In this document: one piece after another, positions 1 to 6,220 of the stretch | Layout: each line of letters begins with the position of its first letter | Position numbering within the stretch: position 1 is the stretch's first letter | Assembly (NCBI GenBank): GCA_964415185.1 | Contig: CAYPZI010000092.1 | Span: 1-11,591 of the forward strand | Length of the DNA: 11,591 nt | Direction: 5' to 3' | Source of the DNA: CAYVBJ01 sp964415185 | GTDB taxonomy: Bacteria > Bacteroidota > Rhodothermia > Balneolales > Balneolaceae | Program-made: the position numbers and the translations under genes | The notes under the pieces: generated by a model | What the model was told of the DNA's origin: nothing | What the model saw: the letters and a program-made list of their open reading frames with translations, nothing else | Database searches by the model: none

Positions 1-140
1 ATACTGCCATCTCAAAACAAAAACACTCCGTATCGGGGGGACGACACAATTAGCTGAGTACCCATGATGCCAATGATTGAGCCCAAAAACAAAGGTGTAA
101 AAAGCTGTTTTTTAAGCCCGAATTGGCTAATTAAAATTCC

Positions 141-180
141 AGAACTCCTGACTTACCGTAAAAGTTCAAGTCGCGATTTT
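141..180 (+). repeat. 40-bp interspersed repeat, copy 1
   Basis: This stretch beginning agaactcctgactta matches 6154-6193 at 34 of 40 positions, aligned by eye without gaps. A more diverged copy lies in inverted orientation at about 270-309 (reverse complement begins agaactcctgact), so copies 1 and 3 face each other around the heptamer tract. All copies are intergenic. Function unknown: it could be a MITE end, a regulatory element or a REP-like repeat. Confidence 0.6.
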
Positions 181-205
181 TACTTTGTTCGTGGTTGCTT
201 TGTAA

Positions 206-240
206 ACAACCGACAACTGACAACGAACAACTAACAAAAA
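206..240 (+). repeat. Heptanucleotide tandem repeat ACAACNN
   Basis: Five consecutive 7-bp units read acaaccg, acaactg, acaacga, acaacta, acaaaaa. The first four share ACAAC and vary in the last two bases. The tract overlaps a possible small hairpin (ttgttcgt at 185-192 with acgaacaa at 223-230). Heptamer tandem repeats are known from several bacterial genomes, notably cyanobacterial STRRs; their function is unclear. Confidence 0.7.
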
Positions 241-269
241 CGACTTCTTGTTTTACGATACAATTCCTG

Positions 270-309
270 TAACCCCTTGATATTTTTATAGAGTCAGGAG
301 TTCTGAATT
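270..309 (-). repeat. 40-bp interspersed repeat, diverged inverted copy
   Basis: Read on the minus strand from 309, this begins gaattcagaactcctgact and then continues with an A/T-rich part that ends in CAAG, as in copy 1. With 135-152 it forms imperfect inverted ends of about 17 bp around roughly 140 bp of DNA. The inner half is poorly conserved, so the true boundary is uncertain. Confidence 0.45.
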
Positions 310-418
310 CATTACTTCCCATGTTATCAATTACTTATGAATTTCAACCAAATTTAAGTGCGGAAGTGAGGAAAAAGGCTTGGTGTTTGGTGGCCATTGG
401 AAAGGTCAGCACTTTCAA

Positions 419-503
419 TTCGTCAGACAACTTGAACACTTCTTGCCCTTTGCACTATTCTGCCCTCAGTTGTCAGACGAGAGTCAGACGAGTTGAGGGC
501 TTG
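419..503 (+). repeat. GTCAGAC palindromic repeat, partial copy A
   Basis: The left arm ttcgtcagacaacttga (419-435) and right arm ctcagttgtcagacgag (465-481) flank a spacer containing cttgccctttgc, the layout also seen at 4778-4841 and 5598-5660. A second nested dyad, gccctca (462-468) with tgagggc (494-500), gives an alternative hairpin. The roughly 75-bp left half found in the other two copies is missing; the DNA to its left is different. The element ends against the TGA stop (504-506, complement) of the DUF3857 gene, where it could act as a transcription end or mRNA 3' hairpin. That role is inferred. Confidence 0.65.
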
Positions 504-2459
504 TCAGGAAGCCTTCTTCAATAGAAATTTCATCTGATCTGCTTTCTTTACTTCTTTTAGAAATGAGCTTAATTCTGAATATTCTTCCGGTTCAAACCTG
601 TCTTTATGTATTTCAAACCTTCGAATGTATAAAACAGTTGATGGACTGGCCTGCTTCGTAAGTGAGGAATAAAATCCAAAGCCGGGGTTTATTTCAACCG
701 GATCTGCAAGTGATTCAATTATAAACCCCTCCGGAATTTCATAATAGATGCTGTCGACATCCACTTTCGAATAGTTCAGGTGCACGGGCTGGCTTCTATT
801 TTCATTTTCCTGTAAAGTGGTTGAATTTTTTTCCATCAGGTTCGCGCTTATAATCATACGGCTCCCCATGGAAACCCCAAATTTTGGGAGCTGCAGTTTT
901 ACCGGAAGCTCATAATAATCTTCACCGGAACCCCCTGTCGTTAAATCAGCCTCCGTTATTGAAAAAGCCGGAATATCAATCCAGTTTTCGAGCCAGATCC
1001 GCCTGTCACGTTCTGATTGCTGAAGTAAAGTTGCACGCAATTCCTGTTTACGATTGCCTGTGAATATCGTTGATATAAAAGCCTCCGCATTCCCGTCTGA
1101 GGTTAATTTTACGGTGGCTTTCCGGAATTGAGCGTTTTCATTCCATTTTGATTTTGGCGTTCGAATCAGTTCTCCGCCTTCCGGTTTCACCACAAGAGCC
1201 AGGCGATCTTCATTGGCAAGACCGATTTCACCGAATGGCATGGTACTGCTTGTACATTCCAGCCACAAATTATCCTCACCCCTGGGAATAAAGGCTACTA
1301 CATGATTAAACTGGTTGCTTGGAAATTCCGGCTCAATGTCCCTTTCATTGATTCCCGAACGTATCAGTGCCGGATAGGCATCAATACCGATGGCTTTGAG
1401 CATAGCTACCATATAATTGGTCAGAGCCTTGCAATCTCCGTAGCCTTTTTCCTTCACGTACATTGCCGGGTAAGTCTGCCAGCCGCCCAATCCAAGTGAT
1501 ATGTTTACATACCTTGTTGTTTCCTGCAAATAGTTGTAGAGTATTCTGATTTTTTCATCTTCATCCTGCACATCACTTACAAGATCACGGATATGCCGGA
1601 CTACAGGTTCTTCAAGCACATCCCTGTCTTTGCTTAAATCATAGTACCAGCGCCCGAAACTTTTCCAGGTATCGAGCATTCCTTTTGATCCTTCAATTTC
1701 AAATTGGTTGGGTGCAAGCTCAAGATAGGGCAACTGTTCAAAATTCCTCGGGCCATAGGGTTCGATTTCTACGGCGGGCAACTTTTCGACTCTCCACGTA
1801 TAATGCTCAAGTCCATTTTCAATTTTAATTATGGGTTCCGCCGGAATTTTATTTGATTTATAACGCACTTCCATGCCGGAAGGTACCGATACTACAAGTT
1901 CTGCATTTTCAACAGACATTCCATAATCCTGCGGAAACCAGGCGGGCCAATTTATATATCCGTTGTAATCAACTTCGTACTCGTAGGTAATTGTATAGGG
2001 AAATTCATTGTAAACCAACTCAAAATAGAGAACCCTGCTGTCTTCATATAGCGAGTAAGAGGAAGCATTGCTGTAATCTTTAATTTCACTTGAAGAGAGT
2101 TTTCGAACCCGGTTATTATTCTTGTCCAATATCTCCCCTTTGATTTTTCCGGGACTCATAAAACTGTTATAGGGTATCGCCACGAACCCTTTTTCGACAC
2201 CCTCCTCATTAAGAACGGTAACAGTTTTTTTAACCTTGTACCGCATTACCTTTTCATCTTTCACTTCTATATTTGTCTCCAGGCTTTTCAAAATGGAATT
2301 AGAGCCCAGCCAGTAGAGAACACTCTTGATATCGAGGCTGTCCACTTCTGTTTCGATTTTTTGCTGGAGAGCCCAACTGTTCATTGGCATCCCAAAAACT
2401 ACCAATAAACAGAGAACGGCTGCTCCACTGAGGAGGTTTTTGTATTTCGATCGTTTCAT
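504..2459 (-). CDS. Exported DUF3857 / transglutaminase-like protein (catalytic residues mostly intact)
   Basis: A 651-residue exported protein. Residues 1-30 form a Sec signal peptide: Lys/Arg start, hydrophobic core, likely cleavage after SWA30, with no lipobox. Residues about 60-240 resemble DUF3857, a beta-rich N-terminal domain, followed by a transglutaminase-like papain-fold core at about 290-410 and a beta-rich C-terminal part. The core keeps the nucleophile Cys343 (motif GYGDCKAL) and His386 (NQFNHVVAF). The third position is Glu401 (LWLECTSS) where many transglutaminase-fold proteins have Asp; from memory WLECTS is common in Bacteroidota members. A cysteine protease, amidase or transglutaminase-type activity in the periplasm or cell surface is possible, but the substrate is unknown. 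It lies 19 nt downstream of a paralogue (2479-4473), so the two are probably one transcript. No Shine-Dalgarno site is seen; the ATG at 2459 is chosen because the signal peptide begins there. Confidence 0.9.
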   Translation of the reverse strand: MKRSKYKNLLSGAAVLCLLVVFGMPMNSWALQQKIETEVDSLDIKSVLYWLGSNSILKSLETNIEVKDEKVMRYKVKKTVTVLNEEGVEKGFVAIPYNSFMSPGKIKGEILDKNNNRVRKLSSSEIKDYSNASSYSLYEDSRVLYFELVYNEFPYTITYEYEVDYNGYINWPAWFPQDYGMSVENAELVVSVPSGMEVRYKSNKIPAEPIIKIENGLEHYTWRVEKLPAVEIEPYGPRNFEQLPYLELAPNQFEIEGSKGMLDTWKSFGRWYYDLSKDRDVLEEPVVRHIRDLVSDVQDEDEKIRILYNYLQETTRYVNISLGLGGWQTYPAMYVKEKGYGDCKALTNYMVAMLKAIGIDAYPALIRSGINERDIEPEFPSNQFNHVVAFIPRGEDNLWLECTSSTMPFGEIGLANEDRLALVVKPEGGELIRTPKSKWNENAQFRKATVKLTSDGNAEAFISTIFTGNRKQELRATLLQQSERDRRIWLENWIDIPAFSITEADLTTGGSGEDYYELPVKLQLPKFGVSMGSRMIISANLMEKNSTTLQENENRSQPVHLNYSKVDVDSIYYEIPEGFIIESLADPVEINPGFGFYSSLTKQASPSTVLYIRRFEIHKDRFEPEEYSELSSFLKEVKKADQMKFLLKKAS

Positions 2460-2478
2460 GAGTACATCGAATATGAAT

Positions 2479-4473
2479 TCAGATTTCTTTTAAAACAATC
2501 TGCTCCTGCGTTATCGAATAGTATTGATCAAAAAATTCTCTCAGCATTCCATATTCCTCCGGTGCATAAACCGAACGGTTTAGTTTGAACATAAGAACCA
2601 ATTGAATTGAACCCCCTTCAGCCTGACACAACCTTCTGATTTCCGCACTTCCATCCGGGGATCTGAGAAGTTTGTTTTTCGGCAATTCTTCAATGCTATA
2701 CGATTCAGGGATCGAAATGTTAAAGTGATAGGAGTAAGAATGTTCAAATCCGAAATCCACAGGGAAATTTCTTTCACGGCTTGTCAACGGGTTTTTATCT
2801 ATATTCGGCAGAAATATAGGATTCAAAAACAATAAATCATTGATTCGCTCTGCCATCGACTCAAGTGTAATTTTGCTTTTTATTTTGAATTGTGGTGTGC
2901 CGCTTTGATCTTCCACTTCTGCTTCTGCAACAGATATTTCGCTCAGATTTCCAAAAACCTCATTCTTGATAAAATCAATCTTTGAATCTGCTTTTTGTAA
3001 TCCTCTTTTCCTGTAAAGATCAAAATAGCCGGTTTCACTTGAACTAAAATCGACATCTATTGCGCCGTCTTCATTAACATTTGCAAAAATCTGAAATGTT
3101 TGCGCATGTGGTACCGAATTGACGATCTCAATAAATTCAGTTTTGTCTGTATCCACAAGCCAGCCGGAACTGTTAAGCACACGAAAAGGCAAGACCTTAT
3201 ATGATCTGAGAGGGTCTGTAGCATCAAGAATAATCCGGTTTTCTTCAATCTCTGCAAGGACCAGCACATCATTAAATTGTGAGAGAAACGGGTTGTTTTT
3301 CCAAACATTCCCATTCTCTCTTGTACTTGTTATAATCGGTGTTACTTTTATACCGGCTTCATTTAGCAATGAATAGAGTAATAAATTAATATCTGCACTG
3401 CTGCCGGTTTTCTTTTCATAAACATTATGCAATTTATCGGCAGCCACGATCCCATAACTTTCATCCCATTTCATATTCGACTTTACGAAATCATGAATCA
3501 AAACCATATTATCCATGTCACTCTCAGCCGGATATCCTTCAATTTCTTCAAGTATTTTTTTGAATTGCCGGTTTGAATTGATTGCCCTGCCAAATAGCCT
3601 ATGATTTTCAAGCTCTGTTGCCAGGTTTTCCCATCTATTTATTACCGGTTCCACCGGGCTGTTAGGCAGGCGAATTTCGGAAAACTGAAAAATAATTTTA
3701 CTCAGGTAGTCGCTGATGGACCTCATATACGGTTCGTCCCTGATTGCCGTTACATTTTTCTTTATAAAAGTTTTTTCAAAAGTGGCAAGCTGTACGGCAC
3801 TTGTCCTTACATACCCGGGTACATTTGGTTTGTAACTGGCAAAACTCTCATTCTCATTAGTTTGATCAAATCTGGAATCGCCCTGTGATAACATCCTGTA
3901 TCTGAATATCTCGGGAACTGTCGACTTATATTCTGAATAGAGAACCGGTTCGCTGTCCTGAAAAGTCCAATCCGGCATCAAGTGAGGGCTTTTAATTCGT
4001 ACTTCATATTCATATTCAATAATAGATCCGGGGCGAACAGCCGGAAATGAAAACTTTAGTCTTTTATACTCACCGTCAACATCTTCATCAAAAAAAGAAT
4101 CTTTCTGAAGCTCTGTGATTTCCGTTTCTCCGTTTTCCGTTAAGTTTATTACGTGAGCTTTAATTTTCTTTATCTTCTCAAGGTCATCACCAGCGTAATA
4201 GCCGATTGACACATTTGCGCGGTCATATCCGGCTTCATTTAAAATTTTAACCCTTTTTTGTCTTTTAAAAATAATGTGAAGCTGGCTGTCAAAATAAACC
4301 TCACCGACATCAAACAGGATTACGGCAGATGCAAGTGAATCATAGTCCACCTCCGTCAGGTTTTTATAGAAGTCTGATACCTCTCCGAATTTTTCCGGTC
4401 CCGGTTGAGCAAATGTTAAATTCGACTGAAGAATTAATAGAAGCGTTAAGAAGAGAATGTAGAAATACTTCAT
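2479..4473 (-). CDS. Exported DUF3857 protein with degenerate transglutaminase-like domain (probable pseudoenzyme)
   Basis: A 664-residue protein, first gene of the minus-strand pair. A signal peptide spans residues 1-22 (MKYFYILF start, likely cleavage after TFA22). A DUF3857-like region covers about 45-260, a transglutaminase-fold region about 310-415, and a beta-rich C-terminal part ends in a PEEYGMLREFF segment similar to the PEEYSELSSFL end of its neighbour. Aligned without gaps to the downstream paralogue, the nucleophile Cys is Ser349 (TGSSADINLLL), the His is Asp392 (SQFNDVLVL), and the third residue is Asp407 (ILDATDP). Spacings are the same (43 and 15 residues). Loss of Cys and His predicts no thiol catalysis, so a binding or scaffold role, perhaps as partner of the 504-2459 product, is inferred. 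I recall similar Cys-less paralogues as common in Bacteroidota. The function and ligand are unknown. Confidence 0.9.
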   Translation of the reverse strand: MKYFYILFLTLLLILQSNLTFAQPGPEKFGEVSDFYKNLTEVDYDSLASAVILFDVGEVYFDSQLHIIFKRQKRVKILNEAGYDRANVSIGYYAGDDLEKIKKIKAHVINLTENGETEITELQKDSFFDEDVDGEYKRLKFSFPAVRPGSIIEYEYEVRIKSPHLMPDWTFQDSEPVLYSEYKSTVPEIFRYRMLSQGDSRFDQTNENESFASYKPNVPGYVRTSAVQLATFEKTFIKKNVTAIRDEPYMRSISDYLSKIIFQFSEIRLPNSPVEPVINRWENLATELENHRLFGRAINSNRQFKKILEEIEGYPAESDMDNMVLIHDFVKSNMKWDESYGIVAADKLHNVYEKKTGSSADINLLLYSLLNEAGIKVTPIITSTRENGNVWKNNPFLSQFNDVLVLAEIEENRIILDATDPLRSYKVLPFRVLNSSGWLVDTDKTEFIEIVNSVPHAQTFQIFANVNEDGAIDVDFSSSETGYFDLYRKRGLQKADSKIDFIKNEVFGNLSEISVAEAEVEDQSGTPQFKIKSKITLESMAERINDLLFLNPIFLPNIDKNPLTSRERNFPVDFGFEHSYSYHFNISIPESYSIEELPKNKLLRSPDGSAEIRRLCQAEGGSIQLVLMFKLNRSVYAPEEYGMLREFFDQYYSITQEQIVLKEI

Positions 4474-4700
4474 GATGTGTTTAATTTATTTGTACTTGTT
4501 TCAATATTCATCAATCAAAACCCCAGACCAGACCGATGAGAATTCAGGTTCGATAGTTAACCCTAAAAGTAATTTAGCAAATTCCAAATAAATTAAAATT
4601 AGAATTTTTCTTCCTCCACCCTCGACTGACGAGTGGAACTATCACCAAACCCAAGGCCTGCCTCAGTTACTCTTCTGTCGAGTTCAACAGGGCTCAGATC

Positions 4701-4841
4701 AAATCCCCAATAGCGCCCTTTGCGAAACCTTCCCGAACTTTGCGTGAAATGCCTTTTGCAGGATCTTGCCCTCCCAACTCGTCAGACGACCTGAACACAT
4801 CTTGCCCTTTGCATCTTCATTGCCTCAAGTCGTCAGACAAG
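4701..4841 (+). repeat. GTCAGAC palindromic repeat, full copy B (left flank of toxin-antitoxin pair)
   Basis: This 141-bp element is a direct repeat of 5521-5660. The first 49 bases (4701-4749) are identical to 5521-5569, then there is a short variable patch, then shared ggatcttgccctc and caactcgtcagac blocks. The right part is an imperfect inverted repeat with arms ctcgtcagacgacctga (4778-4794) and tcaagtcgtcagacaag (4825-4841). The only difference from 5521-5660 in length is one base in the spacer. No transposase is present; a non-autonomous or REP-like element is inferred. Confidence 0.85.
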
Positions 4842-4878
4842 ATTCGAGATACTGTCATGTTTCCTCTTTCTTTATGTC

Positions 4879-4886
4879 TAACTTTG
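4879..4886 (+). promoter_or_regulatory. Candidate -7 promoter element for the toxin-antitoxin pair
   Basis: TAACTTTG matches the Bacteroidota -7 consensus TAnnTTTG and lies about 95 nt before the antitoxin ATG. No good -33 TTTG is found 19-20 nt upstream, and an 8-base motif with two free positions in A/T-rich DNA can arise by chance. Weak call. Confidence 0.25.
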
Positions 4887-4981
4887 ATTATCACACCATT
4901 CCTGTTTATAATTTTTTTGATTCTAAACGTTTATTTGGTATCTAAGTACAGGAATACTTATTCTGTAATAAAATTTCAATT

Positions 4982-5200
4982 ATGCCAACATCTATTGATA
5001 TAGAAAATCTCACCAGAGAGGAAAAATTACAGCTTATGCATAAAATTTGGGAAACTCTGGTAAAAGATGAGAGTCAAATCGAATCTCCGAAGTGGCACAA
5101 GAGTTTGCTCCAGGAAACAGAAAAACGTTTTCGTTCGGGTAAGGACCGTGTAGTTGACTGGTCTGAAGCAAAAAAAGAGCTTAGAAAACACTTCAAATGA
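4982..5200 (+). CDS. Addiction module antitoxin (PF09720 / TIGR02574-like)
   Basis: A 72-residue charged, largely helical protein. The pattern LTREEKLQLMHKIWETL near the N-terminus, followed by a central SPKWHKSLLQETEKR segment and a final DWSEAKKELRKHF, fits the short 'addiction module component' antitoxins (about 70 residues) that pair with RelE/ParE-type toxins. It is expected to bind and neutralise the product of the next gene and possibly to repress its own promoter. Its stop overlaps the start of the toxin gene in ATGA (5197-5200), the usual antitoxin-first order with translational coupling. The pair sits between two similar 140-bp repeats. Family assignment is by recognised residue pattern, not by a search. 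Confidence 0.88.
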   Translation: MPTSIDIENLTREEKLQLMHKIWETLVKDESQIESPKWHKSLLQETEKRFRSGKDRVVDWSEAKKELRKHFK

Positions 5201-5487
5201 GAATTAAAATTCTCAATTCGGGTATGGAGGATTTATTCAAGGGCCGGCTTTTCTATGAAGAACAGAATAGTGGACTTGGAGAATATTTCTTCAACTCATT
5301 GTTTTCCGACATCGACTCTTTAACACTTTTCGCTGGTGTACATATCAAGGTTTTTGGATATTACCGAAAATTATCTCAAAAATTTCCTTATGCTATATAT
5401 TACAAAATTGAAGACTCAACAGTTGTTGTTTGGAGAGTTCTCGACTTACGACGTGATCCTAAATTGATACGTGAGGAGTTACAGTAA
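5197..5487 (+). CDS. RelE/ParE-family toxin
   Basis: A 96-residue protein of the size usual for RelE/ParE superfamily toxins. Recognisable features are the early helix region with FYEEQNSGLGEYFFNSL, the FGYYRKLSQKFPYAIYYKI strand block and the C-terminal VVVWRVLDLRRDP, close to the RRDP ending common in this family. RelE members cleave ribosome-bound mRNA and ParE members inhibit gyrase; the sequence alone does not tell me which applies. Translation is coupled to the antitoxin through a 4-nt ATGA overlap. It is followed by 33 bp and then the right-hand palindromic repeat, and it converges on the membrane-protein gene at 5636-6109. No truncation is visible. Confidence 0.9.
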   Translation: MRIKILNSGMEDLFKGRLFYEEQNSGLGEYFFNSLFSDIDSLTLFAGVHIKVFGYYRKLSQKFPYAIYYKIEDSTVVVWRVLDLRRDPKLIREELQ

Positions 5488-5520
5488 GAAAACACCACAA
5501 ACAGCCATTACCTTCACTCC

Positions 5521-5660
5521 AAATCCCCAATAGCGCCCTTTGCGAAACCTTCCCGAACTTTGCGTGAAACACCTCAAGCAGGATCTTGCCCTCGCAACTC
5601 GTCAGACAACTTGAACATTCTTGCCCTTAGCTTCTTTATTGCCTCAAGTTGTCAGACGAG
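5521..5660 (+). repeat. GTCAGAC palindromic repeat, full copy C (right flank of toxin-antitoxin pair)
   Basis: A 140-bp direct repeat of 4701-4841, offset by exactly 820 bp at its left end. The inverted arms are ctcgtcagacaacttga (5598-5614) and tcaagttgtcagacgag (5644-5660). They pair along all 17 positions except the central A-A of gtcagac. It lies between two convergent genes, so its hairpin could serve as a bidirectional terminator, although there is no T-run. Its last 25 bases form the 3' end of the coding region of the minus-strand gene at 5636-6109. Confidence 0.85.
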
Positions 5661-6109
5661 GAAGAGGAGGTGCGGCTTTCCTGGAAAAGCTTTATAAAAT
5701 AGTTAAGCGAATAGAGAAGCAGGAAGATTGCTATCATATAGGCAATGCTTTCGGGGTTGGCGAAGATAACAGCCGCAATCAGAAGCGTGATAATGCCCAT
5801 CACCGTAAAACCAAAACTGAGCAGGAGGGTAAATCCGAGAACCGCCAGGAAAATACCGGCTATCGTTGGTATCAGCTCCGGAAAAAGAAAAACAAGGATC
5901 CCGGAGAGAAATGAAAAAGCTGTTAAAAAAGAACTGATATTAAACACAAGCAACAGCAAACCAAGTGCAATCATATAACCACCTACAATGTAGTAGAGAA
6001 AATTCGGATAAATTAATGCAAGAATACCTGTAAACAGGGCAAGCAATGCATTCAAAATTTTTCGCTTGCCGGAATTGGTTGTCATGACAATGCTGAAGCT
6101 GGTATTCAT
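5636..6109 (-). CDS. Small polytopic membrane protein, HdeD/DUF308- or DUF3096-like
   Basis: A 157-residue, very hydrophobic protein with a short basic N-terminus (NSGKRK, residues 12-17) and about six membrane segments. It appears built from three two-helix hairpins: GILALIYPNFLYYIVGG starting at residue 28, GILVFLFPELIPTIAGI at 70, and GIITLLIAAVIFANPESIAY at 105. Each has a Pro-containing turn, the style of HdeD/DUF308 and DUF3096 proteins. The function of these families is poorly defined, so none is assigned. The last seven residues (SSDNLRQ) and the TAA stop come from the adjacent repeat (5521-5660), and the tail after KLFQES is Ser-rich and probably disordered. The repeat may therefore have replaced the native end. 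ATG at 6109 is used; Met9 is an alternative. The gene diverges from argB. Confidence 0.75.
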   Translation of the reverse strand: MNTSFSIVMTTNSGKRKILNALLALFTGILALIYPNFLYYIVGGYMIALGLLLLVFNISSFLTAFSFLSGILVFLFPELIPTIAGIFLAVLGFTLLLSFGFTVMGIITLLIAAVIFANPESIAYMIAIFLLLYSLNYFIKLFQESRTSSSSSDNLRQ

Positions 6110-6153
6110 TTTTTAAAATTTTAAAGGTTTGGTTGATATATCCTCAAAATACC

Positions 6154-6193
6154 AAAACTCCTGACTTAACGTAAAGGTACAAGTCTCAATTTT
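6154..6193 (+). repeat. 40-bp interspersed repeat, copy 2
   Basis: This begins aaaactcctgacttaacg and matches 141-180 at 34 of 40 positions in the same orientation, about 6 kb away. It lies in the divergent space between the membrane-protein gene and argB, upstream of the argB promoter candidate. Here it is a single arm without a nearby inverted partner. Confidence 0.6.
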
Positions 6194-6220
6194 GCAGCCG
6201 CAATAAGAACTTCAATTATA

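Larger units (their letters stand above)
1..503. other. Gene-poor repeat-rich intergenic region
   Basis: No convincing gene is visible here. The region holds, from left to right: a short hydrophobic minus-strand open stretch (about 12-152) without an ATG near its 5' end; a pair of inverted copies of a 40-bp interspersed repeat (141-180 and about 270-309); a heptamer tandem repeat (206-240) between them; and a partial copy of the GTCAGAC palindromic repeat (about 419-503) that abuts the stop codon of the minus-strand DUF3857 gene. Open frames at 131-322 and 321-524 run through these repeats and do not resemble a protein family. Confidence 0.6.
4474..4981. other. Intergenic region between the DUF3857 pair and the toxin-antitoxin pair
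   Basis: A 508-bp divergent intergenic region. It should contain the promoter of the minus-strand DUF3857 pair (no convincing -7 element found by eye) and that of the plus-strand toxin-antitoxin genes. It also holds a segment (about 4621-4668) that looks like a diverged inverted relative of 366-392, and a full copy of the palindromic repeat (4701-4841). The 4842-4981 part is A/T-rich and unlike the arg region in composition. The open frame at 4740-5003 runs out of the repeat and has no family resemblance. Confidence 0.6.

Noticed and set aside
131..524. Two short open frames (131-322 minus, 321-524 plus)
   Set aside because: They are made of the 40-bp repeat, the heptamer tract and the palindromic repeat, with no motif or codon pattern of a gene.
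4740..5003. Open frame of 87 codons on the plus strand before the antitoxin
   Set aside because: It starts inside the palindromic repeat, continues through A/T-rich leader DNA and overlaps the antitoxin start; its composition follows the repeat and no family is recognisable.
4701..5660. Repeats around the toxin-antitoxin pair as a CRISPR array
   Set aside because: Only two full copies exist, 820 bp apart and about 140 bp long, with coding DNA between them; there are no regular spacers or cas genes.
4701..5660. Toxin-antitoxin unit as an integron cassette with attC sites
   Set aside because: The inverted arms lack attC core sites of the GTTRRRY type, and no integrase is in view; a general cassette idea is kept as a finding without the integron label.
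5598..5660. Palindrome as a standard Rho-independent terminator
   Set aside because: The stem is long enough, but it is A/T-mixed with a central mismatch, has a 29-base loop and is not followed by a T-run on either strand; termination is left as a possibility only.
5621..5978. Plus-strand open frames overlapping the membrane-protein gene
   Set aside because: They are antisense to a frame with clear membrane segments and contain basic, low-complexity sequence typical of a shadow frame.
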